From Flagellimonas allohymeniacidonis (lineage in GTDB: Bacteria; Bacteroidota; Bacteroidia; Flavobacteriales; Flavobacteriaceae): 64,000 bases of DNA. The stretch spans positions 75,882-139,881 of the forward strand of contig NZ_SGIU01000002.1 of NCBI RefSeq assembly GCF_004296335.1, read 5' to 3'. This document shows positions 1 through 9,076 of the stretch, piece after piece. The first letter of the stretch is position 1. The number at the start of each line of letters is the position of its first letter. The notes beneath the pieces are model-generated. The model saw only the letters and a program-made list of their open reading frames with translations. It searched no databases and was not told where the DNA came from. The translations under genes and the position numbers were made by a program.

Positions 1-663
1 CAGGTCAAATTCTGGATGGACGGATCGAATGGAAGAAATAGCGTTTTGAGCGTATTCCCTCGCATTTTTCAACACGCTCAACGTCTTTTTTGGCAAGCCT
101 GATTCGGCCACCAATAGCCTCCCCAAGCCATTCTTCAAGCGTGTGCTTTCACCTGTATTTGTATCAATGTAAAGCATTCCCCCTTGTGCAATGGTATATT
201 GGTCCATTAGCCCGCCTGGCTGATTAAAGAACAATACTTCGGCTTGATGGGCCCATCTTGCTATTTGCAAATCACTGATTGGTTTTTTCCTCGGTTGCAC
301 GGCAACCAGAAATCGAATCCAAGCCACCACTAATGCTGAAGAGCTTGACAAACCCGCATTGATGGGAATGTCTCCCCAAATTTCAATATGATATCCTTGA
401 GAGAATTGAAATCCTTCATCTTTTAAGATGGATATCCCTGAACGAAAGTAATCTTTGCCACGTATTTTTTCAGATTTTCCACTCAGGGGAATTACAAACT
501 CCTGTTGCAAGTCCTTTAGGACCACGGAAAACTCCTTCCGCTCAATAGGTACAGCTCGAAGACAGATATAGCGATTCACCGTTCCTGCTATGACGGGAAG
601 CCCCAAGTAGTCCTGATGGTCACCAAAAAAACAGATGCGGGCCGGAACCTTTATTGCTATCAT
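1..663 (-). CDS. GHMP-family sugar kinase (galactokinase-like), 3' end outside window
   Basis: Partial gene: 221 codons from an ATG at 663 run off the left edge without a stop. The N-terminus PARICFFGDHQDYLG matches the substrate-binding signature of galactokinase-like GHMP kinases, where the usual form is GRxNLIGEHxDY. Around residues 110-120, PINAGLSSSSAL is the glycine/serine-rich GHMP ATP-binding motif. The family phosphorylates small sugars or isoprenoid and amino-acid precursors using ATP in the cytoplasm. The galactokinase-type first motif points to a sugar. The gene begins only 7 nt after the stop of the GH109 glycosidase gene, so the two are probably cotranscribed, and the kinase may act on the sugar that enzyme releases (inference). 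The exact substrate cannot be read from the fragment. Confidence 0.85.
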   Translation of the reverse strand, partial: MIAIKVPARICFFGDHQDYLGLPVIAGTVNRYICLRAVPIERKEFSVVLKDLQQEFVIPLSGKSEKIRGKDYFRSGISILKDEGFQFSQGYHIEIWGDIPINAGLSSSSALVVAWIRFLVAVQPRKKPISDLQIARWAHQAEVLFFNQPGGLMDQYTIAQGGMLYIDTNTGESTRLKNGLGRLLVAESGLPKKTLSVLKNAREYAQNAISSIRSVHPEFDL

Positions 664-670
664 CCGATGT

Positions 671-2059
671 TCAGACTATGATATCCAAGGGATTGGTTTC
701 TTTCCAATTTCCCCTTGTAAAATCAGGAAAATACTGCGGTATACCTTCATTCGCGACAGAACTTTCGCTAAGAGGGGCCACGGCACTCCAGAAACATCCT
801 TCGTAAACGTTTTGATCCAAAGGAAGTCCCTTTTGTAGGCACTCCACGATGCGATACACCATTATTCCGTCCATCCCACCATGTCCACTGCCTTTTGCCG
901 CCTGGTTCAATCTTTTGTACAAGGGGTGGTCATACTTTTCATATAGGGCCTGTAATTGTTCGCCTTGCACCCAGGAGTGATGATCTTCGGTGAGGCCCTC
1001 CACTCCGCCTTCGAGTGCCACTCTTGTTGGAAATCCAGCCAAGGTTCCCTTTGTGCCTTGTATCAAGTTCAGTCTGGAATAAGGTCTTGGGCTAGTTTCA
1101 TCCCATTGCACCATTACCGTTTTTCCCCGTTCGGTTTTTATGATCGATGTATTTAAATCGCCCCCTTCATATTCCAATTGGTTCCATTTGTGATCTTTGG
1201 GATAATTTTTTTCCGCATAGGTTTTTCTTCCTCTTGCGGGCGTTGAAAACGAAACTAAATTCTTGAAAGTGTCCTCTTTTCTGCCCAAATTCATGTATTG
1301 GGCCACTGGTCCCAATCCATGGGTGGGATAAAGATTACCATTTCTCTTGGCATAATGATGGGTTCGCCATGATCCAGTACCTCTCTCCTGCTCTTCCATC
1401 TGCCAACGCAGTTCGTGAATATATGCGGCTTCTCCATGTAATATTTCTCCAATAACTCCTTTTCGACACATGTTCAAAAACATAAGTTCATCCCGCCCGT
1501 AATTGACATTTTCAAGCATCATACAATGCCTTCTGGTTCTTTCACTCGCATCGACGATGTCCCACATTTCTTCCAAGGTTACCGCAATAGGAACCTCAAC
1601 CAAAGCATGCGCGCCTTGTTCCATGGCCTCAATGGCCATAGGAGCATGATTCTTCCAATTTGTAGCAATGAACACCACATCGGGTCGCGCTTCTTTTAGC
1701 ATCTTTCTCCATTCCTCTTCACCGCCCCAGTAGGTAGCAATATCGGTGTGTCTTTCCTCGGATGAAACTTCCTTTACCCAACCCATTTTTTCCTTTACCA
1801 AATCCTCGTACAAATCGCAAATTGCGACTACTTCCGTTCTCTCCAAGGCAGCAAAGAACTTTAAATGGGTGCCTCCTCTAGCACCGACTCCAATGAACGC
1901 TGCTCTTATATTTTCCAATTTTGGAGCAGCGAATCCACCCATATAAGTAGATTCCAATGGTCTTTCTGGGCTTGCTTTAAGATAATTGGGTAGAAGGGAG
2001 ATTGCTGCCGCGGAAAGAGAGGTTTTTTTTAAGAAACTGCGACGATCAATGTGTTTCAT
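671..2059 (-). CDS. Gfo/Idh/MocA-fold protein of glycoside hydrolase family 109 (alpha-N-acetylgalactosaminidase type)
   Basis: A 462-aa protein. It starts with a textbook Tat signal, RRSFLKK at residues 6-12, followed by a hydrophobic stretch, so it should be exported folded with its cofactor. The Rossmann nucleotide-binding segment AAFIGVGARGG lies near residue 55. The segments ENVNYGRDELM, HGEAAYIHELRWQ and YPTHGLGPVAQYM are the pattern I recall for GH109, the family that cleaves terminal alpha-GalNAc by a transient NAD+-dependent oxidation. The known reaction is hydrolysis of alpha-N-acetylgalactosaminides in the periplasm. Family membership is strong, but several GH109-like proteins in Bacteroidota are uncharacterised and a plain oxidoreductase role is possible. 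It is the first gene of a two-gene unit with the GHMP kinase. Confidence 0.85.
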   Translation of the reverse strand: MKHIDRRSFLKKTSLSAAAISLLPNYLKASPERPLESTYMGGFAAPKLENIRAAFIGVGARGGTHLKFFAALERTEVVAICDLYEDLVKEKMGWVKEVSSEERHTDIATYWGGEEEWRKMLKEARPDVVFIATNWKNHAPMAIEAMEQGAHALVEVPIAVTLEEMWDIVDASERTRRHCMMLENVNYGRDELMFLNMCRKGVIGEILHGEAAYIHELRWQMEEQERGTGSWRTHHYAKRNGNLYPTHGLGPVAQYMNLGRKEDTFKNLVSFSTPARGRKTYAEKNYPKDHKWNQLEYEGGDLNTSIIKTERGKTVMVQWDETSPRPYSRLNLIQGTKGTLAGFPTRVALEGGVEGLTEDHHSWVQGEQLQALYEKYDHPLYKRLNQAAKGSGHGGMDGIMVYRIVECLQKGLPLDQNVYEGCFWSAVAPLSESSVANEGIPQYFPDFTRGNWKETNPLDIIV

Positions 2060-2156
2060 GGCCTATGGGTTTGACAATGGAATTATTCTGAAGTTATGAA
2101 TTATTGAAATCTTTGAATCCCTGGTCATCCTACTTAGTGGATAGTCTCAAGAAATA

Positions 2157-3041
2157 CTACCCCAATTTACTTTTAAAAAAATCCATGGTTCGTTTCCAAG
2201 CGAGTTCGGCAGCTTCCTTATCGTATCGTGGAGTAGTCGTATTATGAAATCCGTGATTCACATTAGGGTACATGTAAGCAACATAGTCCTTGTTGAATTT
2301 TTTCAGCGCCTCTTCGTAAGCCGGCCAACCCTCATTGACCCGTGTGTCCAATCCGGCGAACTGAAGCATTAAAGATGCCTTGATTTTATCGATATCTTCA
2401 GCAGGCTGTCGTCCATAAAATGGTACTGCAGCTGCCAAGTCAGGCAATTTTACTGCCATCATGTTAGAAATCCAGCCACCGAAGCAGAAACCAACCACGC
2501 CAATCTTGCCGTTACATGCCTCGTGATTCTTTAAATACTGATATGCGGCGATAAAATCTTCTAACATTTCATTTCGGTCTCGTTGTCGTTGCAAGGTCCT
2601 ACCTTCATCATCATTGCCGGGGTATCCGCCCAGAGGTGTTAATGCATCTGGGGCCAGGGTAACAAAACCGGCCAAAGCGGCCCTACGTGCTGTATCTTCA
2701 ATATAGGGATTGAGTCCCCTATTTTCGTGCACCACCACAATTCCGCCAAGTTGGTTTTCATTGTTTTTTGGTTTGGACAAAAGACCTTTGATCCTACCAC
2801 CTCCCTTTTCAGACTCATAGTGGATATAACTAGAATCCAACTCAGGGTCTTTGGGGTCCACCAGCATCGTATCGACATAGTTGGGCATCAAAAAGCTCAT
2901 CAAAGAAGAAATGGTAAGTCCGCCTACGGCGTAAACAGAAAGTTTCTCAATGAATTCTCGACGTTGCAGCTTATTATGGGCATATTGATCATAAAGATCA
3001 AATACCTCTTGCTTGATATCTTTTTTTTTGACTTTTTTCAT
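2157..3041 (-). CDS. Tat-exported dienelactone hydrolase family protein
   Basis: A 294-aa alpha/beta hydrolase. The family triad is visible: nucleophile Cys in [10 protein letters not shown] (about residue 186), Asp in [12 protein letters not shown] and His in [12 protein letters not shown]. Use of Cys rather than Ser is typical of dienelactone hydrolases. The N-terminus has about 27 hydrophilic residues and then [16 protein letters not shown], a Tat-like twin-arginine signal followed by a hydrophobic segment, so an exported or membrane-anchored form is likely. It lies 80 nt downstream of valS on the same strand and about 100 nt upstream of the GH109 gene. The substrate is unknown. Many bacterial members are general carboxylic-ester or lactone hydrolases. 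Confidence 0.85.
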   Translation of the reverse strand: MKKVKKKDIKQEVFDLYDQYAHNKLQRREFIEKLSVYAVGGLTISSLMSFLMPNYVDTMLVDPKDPELDSSYIHYESEKGGGRIKGLLSKPKNNENQLGGIVVVHENRGLNPYIEDTARRAALAGFVTLAPDALTPLGGYPGNDDEGRTLQRQRDRNEMLEDFIAAYQYLKNHEACNGKIGVVGFCFGGWISNMMAVKLPDLAAAVPFYGRQPAEDIDKIKASLMLQFAGLDTRVNEGWPAYEEALKKFNKDYVAYMYPNVNHGFHNTTTPRYDKEAAELAWKRTMDFFKSKLG

Positions 3042-3121
3042 GATGACCCCTTTAAATTAGCTAGTGCAGAAGATACTAAATTACTGGGGCTTTCAAAAAA
3101 GAACAGGATCAAACCAAGCGA

Positions 3122-5752
3122 TTACTCCAAACTGGCCAGGCTTTTTTCCAACGTTTTAATTTTAGCTTCTGCATCAGCCGCTTTTTTGCGTTCCATCGCC
3201 ACCACCTTTTCAGGAGCGTTGTTTACAAAACGTTCGTTGCCCAATTTTTTCTGCACCGACTGTAAAAAGCCTTTGGTGTAGTTGAGCTCTTCTATTATCT
3301 TTTTGATTTCTGCCTCAACATCGATGGCACCGCCTATGGGGATAAAGTACTCGTTACTTTTTACCCGAAAACTTAAAGCACCTTCCAAAGTGGAATCTAC
3401 ATCCTCTATTTTAGAAATATTACCCAATTTGGAGATAATAGCTTGCATTTTTGAATGATTCCCCTCCGCATTCAAAACGAAAAGTTCCAAGGCTTCTTTT
3501 TGAGGAATGTTCTTATCCTTTCGAATAGTTCTAATTCCTGAAATCACCTCTGAAGCAAAATCGAAATCCGTTATGATTTTCGTATCCATTTCAGAAGGTT
3601 TGGGCCAATTGGAGATGACCAATGCTTGGTCTGGAGTTCTTTGCATGATGTGTTGCCACACCTCTTCGGTCAAAAATGGCATAAATGGATGCAATAGCTT
3701 CAGATTTTCCTCGAAGAGATGAATAACGGCGTCATACGTGGTTTGATCTATAGGTTTTTGGTATGCGGGTTTCACAATCTCCAGCAGCCATGAGCAAAAA
3801 TCATCCCATATCAATTTATAAATGGCCATTAATGCATCTGAAATTCGGTATTTGCTGAAATGATCATCAATTTCCGTCAGTGTTGCATTGAACTTTGCAG
3901 TATACCAATCGATTCCAATTTTGGCCGCTTCAGGTTGCTCCAAATCGGCTATTTCCCAACCTTTTACCAAACGAAATGCGTTCCAAATCTTATTGGCAAA
4001 GTTTTTTCCTTGCTGACACAGGGCCTCATCAAACAACAGATCATTTCCAGCTGGGGAACTCAATAAGAGTCCCACGCGAACGCCATCCGCCCCGAAATCC
4101 TCCATAAGCTTGAGTGCGTCAGGGGAATTACCCAGAGATTTAGACATTTTTCGACGTTGTTTATCCCTCACCAACCCAGTTAAATACACATTGCTGAAAG
4201 GTTTCTCACCCCGATACTCGTATCCGGAGATTATCATTCGGGCCACCCAAAAGAAAAGAATATCGGGGCCTGTAATAAGGTCACTAGTGGGGTAATAATA
4301 ATTGATTTCCTCATTATTGGGGTCCAATATGCCATCAAAAACCGTGATGGGCCATAGCCATGAAGAAAACCAAGTATCCACAACGTCAGGGTCTTGGGTC
4401 AAATCCTCAACTTGGAGGTTTGCATTTTTTGATTGGGTTTGAGCCAAAGCAAGCGCATCTTCCAAGGTTTCGGCTACAACAAAATCGTTTTTACCATCCC
4501 CATAGTAGTAAGCTGGTATTTGCTGTCCCCACCATAGTTGTCTGGAGATGTTCCAATCTCTGATGTTTTCCATCCAATGGCGGTAGGTGTTTTCAAACTT
4601 TTTGGGGTGAAGTTTGACATCTCCTGTCTTTAAAACCCCGTCAAGGGCAGGTTTTGCCAAATTTTCCATTTTTAGGAACCACTGGTCCGATAACCTAGGT
4701 TCAACTACGGCCTTAGTGCGCTCCGAAGTGCCAACTTTGTTGGTGTACTGCTCTGTTTTTACCAAAAATCCCTTTTCTTCGAGCTCTTTGGCTATTTCCT
4801 TTCGGACGACAAAACGGTCTTTTCCTTCATAATGCAGTCCATAGCTGTTCAAAGAAGCGTCTTCATTGAAAATATCAATGACCTCCAACCCGTGTTTGTC
4901 ACCTAGATTCTTATCGTTTTCATCATGGGCAGGTGTAACTTTTAAACAGCCTGTTCCAAATTCAATATCCACATAATCATCTTCAATAATAGGAATGGCA
5001 CGCTCACAAATAGGAACAATAACCTTTTTACCTTTCAAATGTGTATATCGCTCATCATTGGGATTGATACAGACTGCAGTGTCTCCAAGAATGGTCTCTG
5101 GTCTCGTGGTGGCAATGGTTACCGTTTCTTCAGAGCATTCAATGGGATACGAAATGTAGTACAAGAGACCCTGTCTTTCTTCATAAATTACTTCTTCATC
5201 GGACAATGTTGTCTTGGCTTGGGGATCCCAATTCACCATTCGATATCCTCTGTAAATGAGACCTTTATTATATAAATCAACAAAAACCTTGACCACAGAA
5301 GCTGACATATCGTCATCCATGGTGAATTTTTTGCGGCTCCAGTCCAAAGAACATCCCAATTTTTTCAACTGTTCAAAAATCACACCGCCATACTTGTGTG
5401 TCCACTCCCAAACATGTTCCAAGAATTTCTCTCGACCAATTTCGCTTTTGGTTATTCCTTCTTCTTTCAATTTGGCCACTACCTTTGCTTCGGTGGCAAT
5501 AGCGGCATGGTCAGAGCCCGGTACCCAACACGCATTTTTGCCCCTAAGGCGGGCACGGCGAATCAAAACATCCTGAATGGTGTTATTGAGCATATGGCCC
5601 ATATGCAGGACCCCGGTTACGTTGGGAGGTGGAATTACAATGGTATAAGGCTCCCTGTCATCGGGTTTGGAGCTAAAAAAATCATGCTCCATCCAGTATT
5701 GATACCAGTGTTCTTCAACCTTATTGGGCTCATATTTTGAAGGAATTTCCAT
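3122..5752 (-). CDS. valS: Valine--tRNA ligase
   Basis: An 876-aa class I aminoacyl-tRNA synthetase of normal length, which charges tRNA-Val with valine in the cytoplasm. The HIGH-type motif is HMGH at residues 50-53 and the second signature is KMSKS at 535-539. The CP1 editing domain lies between them, with TTRPET near 216-220. The C-terminus, from about residue 810, is the lysine- and glutamate-rich coiled-coil arm typical of ValRS. A strong Bacteroidota promoter lies upstream at 5863-5891 on the minus strand, predicting a leader of about 105 nt. That leader contains two copies of TATCCGGA and a short hairpin. No T-box is recognisable. Confidence 0.98.
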   Translation of the reverse strand: MEIPSKYEPNKVEEHWYQYWMEHDFFSSKPDDREPYTIVIPPPNVTGVLHMGHMLNNTIQDVLIRRARLRGKNACWVPGSDHAAIATEAKVVAKLKEEGITKSEIGREKFLEHVWEWTHKYGGVIFEQLKKLGCSLDWSRKKFTMDDDMSASVVKVFVDLYNKGLIYRGYRMVNWDPQAKTTLSDEEVIYEERQGLLYYISYPIECSEETVTIATTRPETILGDTAVCINPNDERYTHLKGKKVIVPICERAIPIIEDDYVDIEFGTGCLKVTPAHDENDKNLGDKHGLEVIDIFNEDASLNSYGLHYEGKDRFVVRKEIAKELEEKGFLVKTEQYTNKVGTSERTKAVVEPRLSDQWFLKMENLAKPALDGVLKTGDVKLHPKKFENTYRHWMENIRDWNISRQLWWGQQIPAYYYGDGKNDFVVAETLEDALALAQTQSKNANLQVEDLTQDPDVVDTWFSSWLWPITVFDGILDPNNEEINYYYPTSDLITGPDILFFWVARMIISGYEYRGEKPFSNVYLTGLVRDKQRRKMSKSLGNSPDALKLMEDFGADGVRVGLLLSSPAGNDLLFDEALCQQGKNFANKIWNAFRLVKGWEIADLEQPEAAKIGIDWYTAKFNATLTEIDDHFSKYRISDALMAIYKLIWDDFCSWLLEIVKPAYQKPIDQTTYDAVIHLFEENLKLLHPFMPFLTEEVWQHIMQRTPDQALVISNWPKPSEMDTKIITDFDFASEVISGIRTIRKDKNIPQKEALELFVLNAEGNHSKMQAIISKLGNISKIEDVDSTLEGALSFRVKSNEYFIPIGGAIDVEAEIKKIIEELNYTKGFLQSVQKKLGNERFVNNAPEKVVAMERKKAADAEAKIKTLEKSLASLE

Positions 5753-5862
5753 TTTTCGGTACAGTTTTTGAAAAAATTTATCCGGATTGGGATTTTAAGC
5801 GAAGAAAAGTCAAATCAAATTAGTGCTATACTTCGGCTGAAAGCCTATCCGGAAATACGAAA

Positions 5863-5891
5863 CAAAAATAAGTAACGTTATAACATAACAA
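5863..5891 (-). promoter_or_regulatory. Predicted valS promoter (Bacteroidota type)
   Basis: Read on the minus strand, a TTG element (5891-5889) is followed after 18 nt by TATTTTTG (5870-5863). This matches the flavobacterial consensus TTTG-N17-23-TAnnTTTG. Transcription would start near 5857, about 105 nt before the ATG at 5752. It is back to back with the promoter of the divergent DUF1573 gene. Confidence 0.6.
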
Positions 5892-5897
5892 AAGAAT

Positions 5898-5929
5898 TTT
5901 GGAAGCAGTCGACAAATCGGTTACTTTTG
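5898..5929 (+). promoter_or_regulatory. Predicted promoter of the DUF1573 gene
   Basis: TTTG at 5898-5901 and TACTTTTG at 5922-5929 are separated by 20 nt, a near-perfect Bacteroidota promoter. Transcription would start about 5935. The box lies inside an upstream in-frame extension starting at TTG 5899, so that extension cannot be the real start, and the ATG at 5950 is supported. Confidence 0.7.
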
Positions 5930-5949
5930 AAATTCACCCAAAACTAGAA

Positions 5950-6342
5950 ATGATGAAAAAAACTGTACTCATGTTATTTGTTGGGCTCCTTTCTGTAGGG
6001 ATTTATGCCCAAGAAACGGCTACGGCAAAAATCAAGTTTAAGAGTGAAACCATCGACTACGGAGAAATTGCCAAAGGTAGTGATGGTGTTCGGGTTTTTG
6101 AGTTTACCAATACTGGTGATGCACCTTTGGTGATCACCAATGTAAAATCAAGCTGTGGATGTACCATTCCAAAAAAGCCAGATGCTCCAATTTTGCCTGG
6201 TGAAACTGGTGAAATTCAAGTGAAATATGACACCAAAAGGGTAGGTCCGATTCGAAAAGCCATAACGGTGACCTCAAATTCCGATACGCCCACGAAAGTT
6301 TTGAAAATTAAGGGAACCGTAAAGCCCGATGACGCAAAATAA
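5950..6342 (+). CDS. DUF1573 domain secreted protein
   Basis: A 130-aa protein from the ATG at 5950 (a second ATG follows at 5953). MKKTVLMLFVGLLSVGIYAQ is a signal peptide, with cleavage likely after AYAQ-like residues. The rest is one DUF1573 domain: FDYGEIAKG-like start, then FTNTGDAPLVITNVKSSCGC and PGETGEIQVKYDTKRVGP. DUF1573 is an immunoglobulin-like, ASPM/SPD-2/Hydin-related domain common in Bacteroidota exported proteins. Its molecular role is unknown. The gene is monocistronic, with its own promoter and a strong terminator. Confidence 0.9.
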   Translation: MMKKTVLMLFVGLLSVGIYAQETATAKIKFKSETIDYGEIAKGSDGVRVFEFTNTGDAPLVITNVKSSCGCTIPKKPDAPILPGETGEIQVKYDTKRVGPIRKAITVTSNSDTPTKVLKIKGTVKPDDAK

Positions 6343-6365
6343 AAGCGGATTAAAAATAAAATTGG

Positions 6366-6399
6366 AAAACCCTTCGAAAAGTATTTTGGAGGGTTTTTT
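6366..6399. terminator. Bidirectional intrinsic terminator
   Basis: The arms CCCTTCGAAAA (6370-6380) and TTTTGGAGGG (6384-6393) pair with one bulge and one G-T pair, and flanking AAAA/TTTT extend the stem. Six T residues follow on the plus strand and an A/T-rich tract lies on the other side. It separates the convergent DUF1573 and aspartyl protease genes. Confidence 0.8.
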
Positions 6400-6401
6400 G
6401 A

Positions 6402-7733
6402 TTAGAATACTTTTTTGAGAACAAAAGTGAACAATAGGTCTCTATTGTACCGCTCTATCAATACCCGAACACGCTTGCCCTCTTTCTCGTTCAGCATTTT
6501 AAGAACTTCTTGGAGCTTGTAGTTGTAAATTCGTTTACCATTTACAGCCAATATCACATCTCCTTCACGAAGGCCTGCCTCAGCAGCTGGACTTCCAGCC
6601 CTAATGGCCGAAACCACAATTTCTGGCACTAAACTAAGCCGGGTTTTATTCTCTAAAAGAATTTGCACATTCCCAAAGGAACTATCATCATCAATAACAA
6701 CACCATTGGAGTTGGCCAAGCTTTCGGCTATATATCTCAATCCATTGTGCTGTAGCTCGATACCTGCCAAGTTGTATTGGAAAGGCGCCTTAAAATTGCC
6801 ATTTTTCCTTAAACTGACCTTGCCTCTGGAATAATCGAAAACAATATTGAAACGCCTAAGTATTTCGCCACCTATGCTGCCATTACGATCACCAAAGTCC
6901 TTAAGAAATCCAAACGATTCCCTATATGGAAATGCCACCTTAGTATCCTTAAGCTCATAATCTCCCAACTTCACTCCGCTGATCTTTGATCGCTTGCCGA
7001 ATATATCTCCACTCAAACCGCGGCCCAAATAATCCTCATAATTCAGCTCAGGTATTTCCAAGCCCTTTTCAGGTTGATTGAACAACCATAGCGCATCGCT
7101 ACTCCCCGTATCTACCAATAGCTTAACAGGAACATTTTTATCATCCCTCATCAACACCATTCCCGTAATGTAAGCTTTCCTAGCATGTACCGCCAATGGC
7201 AGTACCTGTGTCTTCTTGTGTGGTACATACTCATACGAATCGGGATTGTGCAATTTGATACTTCGAGCAGAATAATTGATTTCAACTACAAAATCACGAA
7301 AAAGATCATAACCAAGAATACCATGAACAGGGATTCCCAACGATGTGGAGAAATTGATTTCCCGGTCTAGAACCACGTATAAGTCTTGATTGTAGTTTTT
7401 GGCCTTACCCAATTTGAATGCATTCCCTTTTGAACTCAATGCTTGCATGGGCTCTCCATCTCCCAAACCTTTAATGGTAACCTCCGATACATTATTGATT
7501 TGCACGGAGTCTTGATCTGATAAATTAAAAAGAATGGGTTTGCTCACACCAGAGTCGAGCACAAACCTCAGTTTAGAGCCATTGATTTCTACTGGAAGAA
7601 TAATGAGATTATTGATAAGCTCGAACTTCAGTTTTTGAAACTTTTTGTCCTTTGGCAGTATGAATCCTTGTGCACTTGAGACCAAAGGCATCGAAAGGAA
7701 CAAAAGCATCAAAAAGACCGTAATTTTCTTCAA
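6402..7733 (-). CDS. Secreted aspartyl protease-like protein with C-terminal PDZ domain
   Basis: A 443-aa protein with signal peptide MKKITVFLMLLFLSMPLVSSAQ. Two retropepsin-like lobes are visible: LRFVLDSGVSKP near residue 55 (LDSG in place of the usual DTG) and VKLLVDTGSSDALW near residue 205, a good catalytic DTGSS. The C-terminal 90 residues form a PDZ domain: AGSPAAEAGLREGDVILAVNG, then the MLNEKEGKRVRVLIER strand. The architecture is widespread in Bacteroidota under the name aspartyl protease family protein. The substrate is unknown and periplasmic protein processing is plausible. Whether both lobes are catalytic is doubtful because the first motif has Ser for Thr. Confidence 0.85.
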   Translation of the reverse strand: MKKITVFLMLLFLSMPLVSSAQGFILPKDKKFQKLKFELINNLIILPVEINGSKLRFVLDSGVSKPILFNLSDQDSVQINNVSEVTIKGLGDGEPMQALSSKGNAFKLGKAKNYNQDLYVVLDREINFSTSLGIPVHGILGYDLFRDFVVEINYSARSIKLHNPDSYEYVPHKKTQVLPLAVHARKAYITGMVLMRDDKNVPVKLLVDTGSSDALWLFNQPEKGLEIPELNYEDYLGRGLSGDIFGKRSKISGVKLGDYELKDTKVAFPYRESFGFLKDFGDRNGSIGGEILRRFNIVFDYSRGKVSLRKNGNFKAPFQYNLAGIELQHNGLRYIAESLANSNGVVIDDDSSFGNVQILLENKTRLSLVPEIVVSAIRAGSPAAEAGLREGDVILAVNGKRIYNYKLQEVLKMLNEKEGKRVRVLIERYNRDLLFTFVLKKVF

Positions 7734-7837
7734 ACTGTTTACTTCTAAAGGGTTAGGTATTTTAAATATAGCAAAATATGGTGAGATTGATCTTCAATTT
7801 AACATTCTTCTAACCCAGCAAATAATCGGTAAATCTG

Positions 7838-7868
7838 TTGTGTGCATGCGCTGCTTTTACCATTTTTG
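7838..7868 (+). promoter_or_regulatory. Candidate promoter for aminotransferase-murB
   Basis: TTG at 7838-7840 and CATTTTTG at 7861-7868 (seven of eight to TAnnTTTG at best) are separated by 20 nt, placing a start near 7874, 9 nt before the ATG at 7883. It lies within a possible upstream in-frame extension and argues against it. Confidence 0.45.
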
Positions 7869-7882
7869 CTAAAATATTAAGC

Positions 7883-9076
7883 ATGCCTGAAATCTCTTCA
7901 AAAGGGCGACAAATGCCCGCCTCACCCATTAGAAAATTAGTTCCTTTTGCGGAACAGGCCAAAAAAAGAGGTACCCATGTTATTCACCTCAACATTGGGC
8001 AACCTGACATAAAAACACCAAAAATAGCTTTGGATGCGGTCCGTAACCACACCATTGAGGTTTTGGCCTATAGCATGACCGAAGGTTCAGAAGAATATCG
8101 GGAGAAAATTGCCAAGTATTATGAAAAGTACCATATTCAGGTAACCTCTCAAGATATCATTGTTACCACAGGTGGTTCGGAGGCCTTGGCCTTTGTTATG
8201 GGCACAATAATGGACGCGGATGATGAAATTATTATCCCTGAGCCGTTTTATGCCAATTACAACGGTTTTGCCACAGCTGCGGGAGTAAATGTGGTTCCCA
8301 TTGTTTCCTCGTTGGATGACAACTTCGCCCTTCCTCCTATTGACCAATTTGAAGCATTAATTGGTCCGAAAACCAAGGCAATTCTTATTTGTAATCCTGG
8401 AAACCCTACCGGTTATCTCTATAGCAAGAAGGAAATACAGCAGCTCTCCGAATTGGTCAAAAAACATGACCTTTATTTGGTTGCGGACGAGGTCTATCGT
8501 GAATTCACATACGATAATACTGAACATTATTCCATTCTAGAGGAACCTGGTTTAGAAAAACATGCCATCGTGGTGGACTCCGTGTCAAAGCGCTATAGCA
8601 TGTGCGGTGCCCGAATTGGGTGCCTGGTGTCGAAAAATAAGGATGTCATTCAAACGGCACTAAAATTTGCCCAAGCCCGTCTATCCCCACCCACCTTCGC
8701 ACAAATCGCCAGTGAAGCAGCTTTGGAAACCCCTCAGTCCTATTTTGATGCAGTTATTGAGGAATATGTTGAACGCAGGAATACTTTGGTCGATGCTTTA
8801 CAAAAAATCGAGGGTGTTCGGGTAGCCATCCCCAAAGGTGCTTTTTACTGTGTAGTGGAACTGCCCGTGACCGATGCGGACGACTTTGCCCAGTGGCTCC
8901 TTGAAAAATTCGAAATGGATGGAAAAACGGTAATGGTGGCTCCTGCTGCAGGGTTTTATGCTACCCCTGGACTCGGAAAAAATCAGATTCGAATTGCTTA
9001 CGTGCTTGAGAAAGAACAGCTAATAACGGCAGTAAACCTTCTTGCGGAAGCCCTTAAACACTATAGAAGCCTGTGA
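7883..9076 (+). CDS. PLP-dependent class I aminotransferase
   Basis: A 397-aa fold-type I aminotransferase in the AspC/AspB group. I chose ATG 7883 because family members begin with MPExSSKGRQMPASPIRKL-like sequence. The substrate-loop signature is HLNIGQPDI. ICNPGNPTGYLYS carries the conserved Asn, VADEVYREF the PLP-contacting Asp and Tyr, VSKRYSMCGARIG the Schiff-base Lys, and NQIRIAY the C-terminal Arg that binds the substrate carboxylate. It transfers an amino group between an amino acid and a 2-oxo acid, and aspartate or aromatic amino acids are possible donors. Its stop overlaps the GTG of murB by 4 nt, so the two are translationally coupled. Confidence 0.9.
   Translation: MPEISSKGRQMPASPIRKLVPFAEQAKKRGTHVIHLNIGQPDIKTPKIALDAVRNHTIEVLAYSMTEGSEEYREKIAKYYEKYHIQVTSQDIIVTTGGSEALAFVMGTIMDADDEIIIPEPFYANYNGFATAAGVNVVPIVSSLDDNFALPPIDQFEALIGPKTKAILICNPGNPTGYLYSKKEIQQLSELVKKHDLYLVADEVYREFTYDNTEHYSILEEPGLEKHAIVVDSVSKRYSMCGARIGCLVSKNKDVIQTALKFAQARLSPPTFAQIASEAALETPQSYFDAVIEEYVERRNTLVDALQKIEGVRVAIPKGAFYCVVELPVTDADDFAQWLLEKFEMDGKTVMVAPAAGFYATPGLGKNQIRIAYVLEKEQLITAVNLLAEALKHYRSL

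Noticed and set aside
2727..3281. A 184-codon plus-strand open frame
   Set aside because: It is antisense to the hydrolase and valS genes, with no domain, no signal and unlikely codon use.
5899..5949. Upstream TTG extension of the DUF1573 gene
   Set aside because: It contains the -7 promoter box and adds charged residues before a clean signal peptide. The ATG at 5950 is preferred.
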